From the NCBI GenBank assembly GCA_964595365.1, contig CAZQQC010000052.1, positions 1-18,453 of the forward strand: DNA of 18,453 nucleotides. The letters run 5' to 3'. Under the pieces are notes generated by a model. The model did no database searches, was not told where the DNA came from, and saw only the letters and a list, made by a program, of their open reading frames with translations. This document shows positions 1 through 7,500 of the stretch, one piece after another. Source of the stretch: Fen-1258 sp964595365 (lineage in GTDB: Bacteria; Bacteroidota; Ignavibacteria; Ignavibacteriales; Melioribacteraceae). Positions within the stretch are counted from its first letter, which is position 1; each line of letters opens with the position of its first letter. A program made the position numbers and the translations under genes.

Positions 1-1
1 A

Positions 2-748
2 CTTCATACGGGCTCAAGGGGGTTGGGTTATCAAATCTGCGACGACTATCTGAAAATTCTTGTCCGGACAGAAAATAAATATGGATTCGATCTTCCCGAC
101 AAACAATTAGCATGCGCCCCGATTCAGTCTCAAGAAGGGAAAAATTATTTATCTGCAATGCGGTGCGCAGCTAACTTTGCATGGAACAACAGGCAAATTA
201 TAATGCATCTTGCAAAAAAAAGTTTTAAAGAAACTTTGGGTATCCCGGAAAATGAACTTGGTTTTAGCTTGTTATACGATGTGTGCCATAACATCGCAAA
301 GATGGAAGAGCACGAAATTGACGGTAAAAGAAAAAAAGTTTGTGTTCATCGAAAAGGAGCTACGCGCGCTTTTCCGCCGGGCAGCATTTTCATCCCGTGG
401 AAATATAGAAGAACAGGCCAACCGGTTTTAATACCCGGCGATATGGGAAGATACTCTTTTATTTCAGCAGGAACAGAAAAAGCAATGGAAGAAACATTCG
501 GAAGCTCGTGTCACGGTGCGGGAAGAATTCAAAGCCGCCATCAAGCAATGAAAGCTGCTAAAGGAAGAAACATTTTGAAAGAATTAACCGATCGGGGAAT
601 TATTATTCAAGCAAAAGGATTTAAAACGATAGCCGAAGAAATGCCGCATGCGTATAAAGATGTTTCGGAGGTAGTTGATACAATGCACTATGCCGGAATC
701 AGCACTAAGGTTGCAAAAATTTGCCCGCTTGGAGTTATAAAGGGTTGA
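2..748 (+). CDS. rtcB: RNA-splicing ligase RtcB, C-terminal half (cut by window edge)
   Basis: This is the C-terminal half of the GTP- and Mn-dependent ligase that joins RNA 2',3'-cyclic phosphate or 3'-phosphate ends to 5'-OH ends. The frame is open from base 2 with HTGSRGLG, a conserved RtcB motif whose His (bases 5-7) is a metal ligand. Counting from the TTG at base 23 as residue 1, the next landmarks are a metal-ligand His89 (YDVCHN), the nucleotide-binding HRKGATRA stretch (109-116), the guanylylated His164 (SSCHGAGR) and a C-terminal Lys240-Gly. From memory of the archaeal enzyme, His329, His404 and Lys480 have the same spacings (75 and 76 residues). The start lies left of the window; the apparent TTG start at 23 is internal. 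No tRNA or archease gene is visible beside it. The family call is very secure; the biological substrate (tRNA repair or other) cannot be read here. Confidence 0.95.
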   Translation, partial: LHTGSRGLGYQICDDYLKILVRTENKYGFDLPDKQLACAPIQSQEGKNYLSAMRCAANFAWNNRQIIMHLAKKSFKETLGIPENELGFSLLYDVCHNIAKMEEHEIDGKRKKVCVHRKGATRAFPPGSIFIPWKYRRTGQPVLIPGDMGRYSFISAGTEKAMEETFGSSCHGAGRIQSRHQAMKAAKGRNILKELTDRGIIIQAKGFKTIAEEMPHAYKDVSEVVDTMHYAGISTKVAKICPLGVIKG

Positions 749-880
749 TCAAACTAATTATGGTTTTTCAATCTGCCAGCGAAATCATTTTAACTGTTTT
801 CTTATAGTGCCTTTTCGATTTAACGAATAGAATTATTATCTTCTGCATAAAAAAAATTGTTCCTTGAAACCGAGGGAAAA

Positions 881-1672
881 ATGAAACTAACTATCAACAA
901 CCTGTCCGTTCATACATCCGGCGAAAATTACAATCAATCGATTGTATTCATACACGGTTTTCCGTTCGATCATACATTGTGGGAATTTCAAATTAAAGAG
1001 TTGAGCGACAAATACTATTGTGTTGCTTACGATGTGCGGGGTCTTGGAGAAAGTTATGTTGGCGACGGGCAGTACACAATGGAAGCATATGTTGACGATT
1101 TATTCTCAATCATAAACGAACTGTCGCTTCTAAGACCGGTAGTGTGCGGTCATTCGATGGGTGGTTATATAGCCCTGCGCGCAATTGAGAAAAGGCAAGA
1201 TAACTTTGGCGGGTTGATATTATGTAACACAAAATCGGAAGCAGACGACAATGCGGCAAAATTAAAACGCGCTGCAGGGATTGATCAAATCAACACTGAA
1301 GGATTAATAAAGTTTGTTGATCCGTTTGTGACCGGCTGCTTTGCGGAAGATACTTCCAAAGAAAACGAGAAACTTTTTCTCAACACGCTGTTCAAAGTGC
1401 ACAAGCATAATCCCGTTGGAGTCAAAGGTGCTTTGATTGCGCTGCTGAGCAGAACTGATACAACTTCTTTTCTGCCGCATATAAAAATTCCCGCTCTAAT
1501 TCTTAGCGGTTCGTTCGATAAAATCTGCCCGCCGCAGCTTATGAGGAAGCTCTTACAAGAAATTCCAAAGGCGGAATTTGCTGTCATCCCTCAATCCGGA
1601 CACATGTCGGTAATAGAAAATCCGGAATGCGTTAACGATTTAATTCGGGGTTTTTTAAAAAGAAATTTTTGA
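881..1672 (+). CDS. Alpha/beta-fold hydrolase (esterase/lactonase-like)
   Basis: A 263-residue cytoplasmic alpha/beta hydrolase. The full triad is visible: nucleophile Ser92 in GHSMGG, acid Asp213 in LSGSFDKICP and base His241 in PQSGHMSVIENP; the oxyanion-hole HG is at 25-26. The size and the ENPECVNDLI tail resemble 3-oxoadipate enol-lactonase, BioH-like esterases and other small carboxylesterases, but the sequence does not fix the substrate. I chose the ATG at 881 because GAGGGA lies just upstream; an in-frame TTG at 857 would add eight residues and has no good ribosome site. It stands alone on the plus strand, 132 bases after rtcB, and converges on the membrane-protein gene that ends at 1700. 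No aromatic-degradation or biotin genes are nearby, so a specific pathway role is not supported. Confidence 0.9.
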   Translation: MKLTINNLSVHTSGENYNQSIVFIHGFPFDHTLWEFQIKELSDKYYCVAYDVRGLGESYVGDGQYTMEAYVDDLFSIINELSLLRPVVCGHSMGGYIALRAIEKRQDNFGGLILCNTKSEADDNAAKLKRAAGIDQINTEGLIKFVDPFVTGCFAEDTSKENEKLFLNTLFKVHKHNPVGVKGALIALLSRTDTTSFLPHIKIPALILSGSFDKICPPQLMRKLLQEIPKAEFAVIPQSGHMSVIENPECVNDLIRGFLKRNF

Positions 1673-1699
1673 ATTGACAAAAAAGATAAACTGCAAACG

Positions 1700-2626
1700 T
1701 CACTTCGGTTTTGAAATAACACTATCTATGTTTTCAAAATGTTGAGAAGAGATGATCTTCTTTTGGATTTTAGTTTTAGTTGTATCGGTTTTTATTTCTT
1801 TCGTCTTCCCTGCAGCTTGTCCCGATTTTAATTTTACCATTTCACTATCAAGACTTTTTAGTTCAGCATCCAGCTTCGAACTTTGAAGGGGTGCTGCTTT
1901 CTTAGGAACATCGCGGGCATTAATTTTAGATTTTTGTGGACCTGTATTGCTTTGAGCTATCACACTATCTACGTTTTTAAAGTCTGACGAAAATTTATCG
2001 GAACTTGATTTAATTTGTGCGGAGGTACTTTGTTTAGCCGACGCATTTTTCTTTTCAGCGGTAATTGGTTTCGACAAAAGAATTACACTGTCAATGTTCT
2101 TAAAATGCCCCGCAGTCCGATCTTTTGGTGGTTCAATCTGTTTATTAATTTCTGTTCCAATTTCCTTTAGTTTGTTTTCCACAGTAGCTGTGTTAATACT
2201 TGTCGGCCAAAGATACGGATCAATAAACCCGAGCGCCCCGGTTAAAAAAGCAACGGTTAAAAGCAGTGAGCAGAAAACGGGAATGAAATAACCGAGCAGG
2301 AAACGTACACTCCGCCCGCTGCCTTTCCGATCGATCTTTTTTGCAACTGGATCGTTCGCATTTATCTCTTTGACTAAGTAACCAACTTTTTTTGCGGAAG
2401 TAACAACTATGTAAGCGAGGACCCAGCAGATAACCAATCCGGCAAACAGAAGCGACAAGAAGAAAATTTTTTTCTGAGCGTTCAGCACACTCACAATCAC
2501 TACAGCAAAAACAACTAAGAAGAGAGTTAACCTTTGATTCAGAACTGTTTCCGCACCTATACGGTCGCGATTCAATTCCTCAACCGAATCGGAATCAACA
2601 GACGGGTCATTTCTAAATCTTTTCAT
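1700..2626 (-). CDS. Membrane protein with 3 TM segments and a 41-residue-period repeated tail
   Basis: A 308-residue protein I do not recognise. With the ATG at 2626, hydrophobic segments lie at about residues 30-48, 54-76 and 107-134. They are followed by a polar tail rich in Lys, Ser and Thr. In the tail a nonapeptide recurs four times: HFKNIDSVI (174-182), DFKNVDSVI (215-223), ELKSLDSEM (255-263) and HFENIDSVI (296-304), spaced 41, 40 and 41 residues. The third copy is the most diverged. The regular spacing suggests tandem duplication of a module with a conserved F-x-N-(I/V)-D-S-V-I core. A GTG at 2638 is in frame, but GAGTGAGG precedes the ATG at the right distance, so 2626 is preferred. 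It is the last gene of the hldD-Nudix operon, 12 bases after the Nudix stop. No function is assigned; an envelope role is only a guess from topology. Confidence 0.8.
   Translation of the reverse strand: MKRFRNDPSVDSDSVEELNRDRIGAETVLNQRLTLFLVVFAVVIVSVLNAQKKIFFLSLLFAGLVICWVLAYIVVTSAKKVGYLVKEINANDPVAKKIDRKGSGRSVRFLLGYFIPVFCSLLLTVAFLTGALGFIDPYLWPTSINTATVENKLKEIGTEINKQIEPPKDRTAGHFKNIDSVILLSKPITAEKKNASAKQSTSAQIKSSSDKFSSDFKNVDSVIAQSNTGPQKSKINARDVPKKAAPLQSSKLDAELKSLDSEMVKLKSGQAAGKTKEIKTDTTKTKIQKKIISSQHFENIDSVISKPK
1713..2107 (-). repeat. Four-copy protein repeat (F-x-N-[IV]-D-S-V-I module, period 40-41 aa)
   Basis: Within the membrane-protein gene, four related nonapeptides recur every 40-41 codons, about 120-123 bases apart. 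On the plus strand the DNA shows the shared core CACTATCNATGTTTTT in variant forms near 1720, 1963 and 2086, and a diverged copy near 1838. The linkers are low-complexity and do not align well, so only the core is conserved. Confidence 0.75.
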
Positions 2627-2638
2627 CTCAATCCTCAC

Positions 2639-3103
2639 TCAAAATCGATAAAACTCAACCGAGTGCCTTACAAACTTACCGTTTTCGTATTCAAACTTTG
2701 CGGAAAAAAATTTATTTTGAAACAACCAGGGAATAAAAATTCTGTCGCCCTCCCACAAATTCAAATCAAGAAGTTTATCGTTAGGAATCCATTCAAGTTC
2801 CCCTTCACAAGAGTCGACCAGCTTACCCTCAAATTTATATGCCGTGAACAGAAAAACATACCAGTCTTTCTTTCCATCGAACATGGGAAAAGTTACAAGA
2901 CCGCGAAGCGACGGATTTTTAATCAGCAAACCGCTCTCTTCTTTTACTTCGCGAACTACACATTCTTCCGGTGTTTCACCGGGTTCAAACTTTCCGCCAA
3001 GTCCGTTCCATTTACCTTCGTGCAGATCATTTTTCTTTTTGTTGCGAAACAACATCAGAGTTCGGTTATCCTTTATTACATAACAAAGTGTTGCGAGCTG
3101 CAT
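2639..3103 (-). CDS. Nudix hydrolase, MutT/8-oxo-dGTP diphosphatase-like
   Basis: A 154-residue Nudix pyrophosphohydrolase. The Nudix box is complete: Gly37, Glu43, then R51-E52-V53-x-E55-E56-x-G58-L59, matching GX5EX7REUXEEXGU, so the metal-binding glutamates are present. The N-terminus (ATLCYVIKDNRTLMLFRNKK) and the KWNGLGGKFEPGE segment resemble MutT/MutX/MTH1-type proteins that remove oxidised purine nucleotides such as 8-oxo-dGTP. Nudix substrate specificity is hard to read from sequence, so this is a class-level call. The ATG at 3103 lies one base after the stop of the four-helix-bundle gene, and its own stop is 12 bases before the start of the membrane-protein gene, which implies one transcript. 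The length is normal for the family. Confidence 0.9.
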   Translation of the reverse strand: MQLATLCYVIKDNRTLMLFRNKKKNDLHEGKWNGLGGKFEPGETPEECVVREVKEESGLLIKNPSLRGLVTFPMFDGKKDWYVFLFTAYKFEGKLVDSCEGELEWIPNDKLLDLNLWEGDRIFIPWLFQNKFFSAKFEYENGKFVRHSVEFYRF

Positions 3104-3104
3104 T

Positions 3105-3479
3105 TTATTTCGGGTGGTTAATTGAATTTGCTAATGAAATTGAAATGTCATCGAGTTCATCCAAAAACCATTTCACCTTTTCAGATCGTGCTCGTTTGCT
3201 GTCGCGCAGCAACGCAAGCCACAATTTCGATTCATTTGCAAATTTTAATGAGGAGATTGTGTAATTCGTTAAATCTTTTTTTGTCGATGCAGCCGTAGCT
3301 TCAATATAATTGCTTATCACGCTTGTTCCGCTACCGAAAAGTTCATCGCCAATACGTTGTGTTACATTATCTTTTGGAAGAGAATCTATAAACTCTATCA
3401 GCTTTAAAGTAAAAAAGTAAATTCGTTTTCTAAAGTCGCTTCGCGCTTTTGTAGTTTCAAGCTGAATGTTGCTACTCAT
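3105..3479 (-). CDS. Four-helix-bundle protein (S23 / 23S rRNA intervening-sequence family)
   Basis: A 124-residue all-helical protein of the four-helix-bundle family (TIGR02436-like), first known from ORFs in 23S rRNA intervening sequences. Visible features are the helix-1 segment DFRKRIYFFTLKLIEFIDSL, the SGTSVISNYIEA segment that corresponds to the family's S-I-x-x-N-I-x-E-G signature, and the long acidic C-terminal helix. The family has no established enzymatic function; RNA binding has been proposed. Its ATG overlaps the end of hldD by eight bases, with the ATG inside the sequence leading to the hldD TAG stop, so it is translationally coupled; the Nudix ATG follows its stop by one base. 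It is embedded in a metabolic operon and not in rRNA. This copy differs clearly from the second family member at 12364. Confidence 0.85.
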   Translation of the reverse strand: MSSNIQLETTKARSDFRKRIYFFTLKLIEFIDSLPKDNVTQRIGDELFGSGTSVISNYIEATAASTKKDLTNYTISSLKFANESKLWLALLRDSKRARSEKVKWFLDELDDISISLANSINHPK

Positions 3480-4455
3480 TGCTCATTCCAAAATAAACAT
3501 CTTTTAAAAGATAATTTTTGACATAATCTGTAATGCCGTCGCGGACATTCATTATTGGTTTAGTATAGCCTGCATTTTTTAATTTGTACAAACTCGCTTC
3601 GGTAAAGTACTGATACTTTTCACGAATGTCTTCCGGCATATCGATGAATTCTATATTTACCGGTTTTCCTACCGAATCAAAAAGTGCAGTTACCAATTCA
3701 ATCCAGGTTTGTGCGCGTCCGGTTCCTATATTATAAATTCCATTTTTATCCTGATGTTCGAGGAAGAAGAGACTCATATCTACTGCATCTTTTACGTAAA
3801 TGAAATCGCGTTTCTGTTCGCCGTTTTTATAATCTGAACGATACGATTTAAAAAGTTTAACTTTGCCGGTATCCCGCACCTGCTCGAACGCTTTGTGCAC
3901 AACGCTACGCATATCGCCTTTGTGATATTCATTCGGTCCGTACACATTGAAATACTTAAGTCCGGCAACATGATTAAGCAACCCGTTTCGTTTGATCCAT
4001 GTATCGAACAGATGTTTGGTGTAACCGTACATGTTAAGAGGCTGCAAGTTTTCCATTTTGTTTTCATCGTCTTCGTAGCCGTTTGATCCGTTGCCGTATG
4101 TAGCTGCCGACGAAGCATATATAAACCGGATTCCTTTTTCCAGGCTGTATTTAGCAAGTTCCTGCGAATAATGAAAATTGTTATCCATCAAATAATCTGC
4201 ATCTTTTTCGGTGGTTGAAGAACATGCGCCGAGATGAATTACAGAAGTGATTTTGAATTGAATCTGACGTTGAAGAATTAATCCCATAAAATCGTCTTTA
4301 TGATAAAAATCTTCGAACTTAAGTCCATTCAGGTTCTTCCATTTTTCATCCTTTCCAAGTTCATCAACAATTATGATTTTGTCTTGCCCCATTTTATTTA
4401 GTTTCCAAACAAGTGCGCTGCCAATAAACCCTGCCCCGCCAGTAACAACAACCAT
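3472..4455 (-). CDS. hldD: ADP-L-glycero-D-manno-heptose 6-epimerase
   Basis: A 327-residue NADP-dependent epimerase of the extended short-chain dehydrogenase family. It converts ADP-D-glycero- to ADP-L-glycero-manno-heptose for the LPS inner core. The nucleotide-binding TGGAGFIGS (5-13), the ASSAATYG strand with Ser116 (114-121) and the catalytic Tyr143-x-x-x-Lys147 (MYGYTK) are visible. The NVYGPNEYHKGDMRSV stretch (170-185) is characteristic of HldD/RfaD. The length is normal. The ATG at 4455 is preceded by GGTGA. It is the first gene of the minus-strand operon and diverges from metH across 85 bases. Its last codons overlap the start of the four-helix-bundle gene. Other heptose genes (gmhA, hldE) are not in the window. 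It supports a Gram-negative envelope with heptose-containing LPS. Confidence 0.95.
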   Translation of the reverse strand: MVVVTGGAGFIGSALVWKLNKMGQDKIIIVDELGKDEKWKNLNGLKFEDFYHKDDFMGLILQRQIQFKITSVIHLGACSSTTEKDADYLMDNNFHYSQELAKYSLEKGIRFIYASSAATYGNGSNGYEDDENKMENLQPLNMYGYTKHLFDTWIKRNGLLNHVAGLKYFNVYGPNEYHKGDMRSVVHKAFEQVRDTGKVKLFKSYRSDYKNGEQKRDFIYVKDAVDMSLFFLEHQDKNGIYNIGTGRAQTWIELVTALFDSVGKPVNIEFIDMPEDIREKYQYFTEASLYKLKNAGYTKPIMNVRDGITDYVKNYLLKDVYFGMSNE

Positions 4456-4540
4456 TTTTTCACCAAGCTTAAATTTTAATTCGACTTCAATTTAACTATA
4501 TTCGCCTATAACTACAAAAGAGTGATAAGGTTAACTATTA

Positions 4541-7500
4541 ATGCTGAATGAATTAAGAAAAATATTGTCCGAAAGAATATTGGTGTTAGACGGCGCAATG
4601 GGAACTATGATTCAGCGCTATAAACTTACCGAAGAAAAGTTTAGAGGAGATAGATTTAAAAATCATCCGGTTGATTTGAAAGGTAACAACGACTTGCTGG
4701 TGCTAACGCAGCCGGAAATTATAAAAAGCATCCACAAGGCATACCTGCATGCCGGCGCTGATATAATTGAAACGAACACTTTCAACGGTAATTCAATTTC
4801 GCAAGCAGATTACAAAACCGAAGGGTTAGTTTACGAAATAAATTTTGAAGCGGCGCGAATTGCAAAAGAAACAATTCTGGAATTCACTGAAAAAAGTTTA
4901 AGCAAGTCAAGATTTGTAGCCGGTGCTCTTGGCCCTACCAATAAAACATTATCGCTTTCGCCGGACGTAAGCAATCCCGGTTACCGTGCTGTTACCTTCG
5001 ATGAGATGAAAAGAGTATACAAAGAGCAGGCGCGTGGATTGATTGACGGCGGCGCAGATATTCTGCTCCTCGAAACAATTTTTGATACGCTAAATGCAAA
5101 GGCAGCGCTTTACGGAATGATGGAATTGTGCGACGAAACGAATAACCAAATTCCAATTATGATCTCGGGAACAATTGTAGACATGAGCGGCAGAACACTT
5201 TCCGGACAAAATACCGAAGCGTTCTGGGTTTCGGTTGCTCACACAAAAAATTTATTGAGCGTAGGTTTAAATTGTTCGCTCGGACCGGAACAAATGCGCT
5301 CTTTCATTTCCGAACTATCTAATCTCGCAAATGTATTCATCAGCTTGTATCCAAATGCGGGATTGCCAAACGAATTCGGCGGTTACGATGAACCGCCCGG
5401 TTCGATGGCAAAAGTGCTGGAAGAATATGCTCGCGAAGGTTACCTCAATATAATTGGCGGGTGCTGCGGAACAACTCCGGAACATATCAAGGCATTTACA
5501 AAAGTCGCAAAGAAATTCCCCCCGAGAAGAATTCCGGATGTTGAACCCCATCTCCGTCTAAGCGGGCTGGAGCCGCTTGTCTTTCGTCCCGATACAAATT
5601 TTGTTAACATTGGCGAGCGGACAAACGTAACCGGCTCCAGAAAATTTGCCCGGCTTATAAAAGAGAACAATTATGAGGAAGCTTTATCGGTCGCACGCGA
5701 GCAAGTTGAAAACGGTGCTCAGGTTTTAGACATAAATATGGATGAAGCTCTCATCGATTCTGAAAAAGCGATGACCAGATTTCTCAATTTAATTTCGACC
5801 GAGCCCGATATTGCGCGTGTTCCACTTATGCTCGATTCATCAAGGTGGCCGGTAATCGAAGCCGGATTAAAATGTCTTCAAGGCAAAGGTATTGTCAATT
5901 CAATTTCTTTGAAAGAAGGAGAGGAACTTTTCAAAGAGCATGCTAAAAGAATATTACGCTACGGCGCAGCAGTAGTTGTTATGGCATTCGATGAAGAAGG
6001 TCAAGCCGACACATTCGAAAGAAAAATTAAAATTTGCAAACGTGCGTACAAAATTTTAACCGAGGAGATCGGATTCCAGCCGCAAGATATAATTCTCGAT
6101 CCGAATATTTTTGCCGTTGCTACGGGAATCGAAGAACATAATCAATATGCAATCAATTATATCGAGGCTGTCAGGTGGATCAAGAAAAATCTTCCACTTG
6201 CAAAAGTAAGCGGAGGAGTAAGCAACATTTCATTTTCATTCCGCGGAAACGATTTGGTTCGCGAAGCGATGCATTCGGCTTTTCTTTTTTATGCAATCGA
6301 AGCCGGCATGGATATGGGAATTGTAAACACCGGTCAACTTACTGTGTACGAAGAAATTCCGAAAGAACTTCTGGAAAAAGTGGAAGATGTCTTATGGAAC
6401 CGGCGATCCGATGCAACAGAACAATTAGTTGAATTTGCAAATACTGTTACTCAGAACGTAAAACGGGAAACGTTAAATGGGGGATGGAGAAAAGAACCTG
6501 TTGAAGAAAGATTGAAACATGCGCTTGTCAAAGGTATTGTCGAATTTGTTGAACAGGATATTGAAGAAGCGAGAAAGAAATATCCGAAACCGCTGGATAT
6601 TATCGAAGGCCCGTTGATGAACGGAATGAACATTGTCGGCGATCTTTTTGGATCCGGCAAAATGTTTCTGCCACAAGTGGTTAAAAGTGCGCGGGTAATG
6701 AAAAAAGCTGTGGCGTATCTCGAACCCTTTATCGCCAATCCCCCTTCACTTTCACAACCCGCCTCGCTTAGCAGGCAAAACAAAAGGGAAGTGGTTTGCA
6801 CGAAGAAAGATTCTTTTGGATGGCAGACCGTTGATCCAGCTTACTATGAAAAGTTAAAAGAGGTTGTGCTTACTCATCGTAATAAACCGAGGAATGTGGA
6901 ATTAATAATTTGGGAATTTCTAAAATCGAAACAGCTTGAAGATTATAAATTCTGCAGGCAGCATATTATTGGAAAATATATTGTCGATTTTGTTTGCCCT
7001 AGCAAAATGCTGGTGGTCGAAATCGATGGACTAATTCATCAATTGCCCGAGAATAAAGAATCGGATGAGATTAGAACTCAATGGCTTAACGAACAGGGGT
7101 TCGAAGTTATACGATTCACAAATGATGAAGTGGTAAATGATGTCGAAAAAGTTTTGGAGAAAATTCTTGTTAGGTTAAAAGAAAGAGAAGTTTCAAAATT
7201 TTTTTTCGAAAGAGAAGATTTAGGCGGGGTTCCTTTCGGAGATGGCAATGGCAGAACGGGAACAATTTTATTAGCAACTGTCAAAGGCGATGTTCACGAT
7301 ATCGGAAAAAATATTGTGGGAGTTGTACTCGGTTGCAACAATTATGACGTTATCGATCTCGGCGTAATGGTCCCGTCGGATAAGATTCTTTCCACTGCGA
7401 TCGAAAAGGAAGTTGATATAATCGGTTTGAGCGGACTGATAACTCCATCGTTAGATGAAATGGTTCACGTGGCAAGAGAAATGGAACGGATGAACTTAAA

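Larger units (their letters stand above)
6738..7258 (+). mobile_element. In-frame DUF559/Vsr-like nuclease insertion inside metH
   Basis: About 520 bases (MetH residues 733-906) with no counterpart in ordinary MetH. The core (about residues 755-892) reads like a DUF559 endonuclease domain: W791-E792-F-L-K; Y802-K-F-C-R-Q-H808; Y813-I-V-D816-F; V825-V-E827-I-D829-G; then TQWLNEQGFEVIRFTNDEV. The conserved Asp816 and E827-x-D829 match the active-site pattern of this PD-(D/E)XK-like family, so the nuclease may be intact. The core is flanked by Pro/Ser-rich (NPPSLSQPASLS) and Gly-rich (DLGGVPFGDGNGRTG) linkers. It lacks intein splice motifs. A palindrome opens the insert and inverted octamers lie near both ends. 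Mobility is inferred from position and structure; no target duplication could be confirmed. The exact edges are uncertain by roughly ten bases. Confidence 0.8.

Noticed and set aside
749..880. RNA gene between rtcB and the hydrolase
   Set aside because: The 132 bases are A+T-rich, with no cloverleaf or strong stem; I see nothing definable.
2534..3121. 195-residue plus-strand open frame
   Set aside because: It is antisense to a clear Nudix gene and part of the membrane-protein gene, has no family-like motifs, and its codons mirror the real genes.
4456..4540. Cobalamin or SAM riboswitch upstream of metH
   Set aside because: The divergent gap is only 85 bases, and I see neither a B12-box-like sequence nor SAM-riboswitch core motifs.
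6738..7258. Intein in MetH
   Set aside because: The insert has no Cys/Ser/Thr at its first residue, no block B histidine context and no C-terminal HN followed by Cys/Ser/Thr. The nuclease-like core is DUF559-like, unlike the usual intein LAGLIDADG or HNH domain.
6738..7258. Assembly chimera or separate gene interrupting metH
   Set aside because: One uninterrupted frame runs through both junctions with all MetH motifs intact on each side, which a random chimera would rarely give. Read coverage is still needed for proof.
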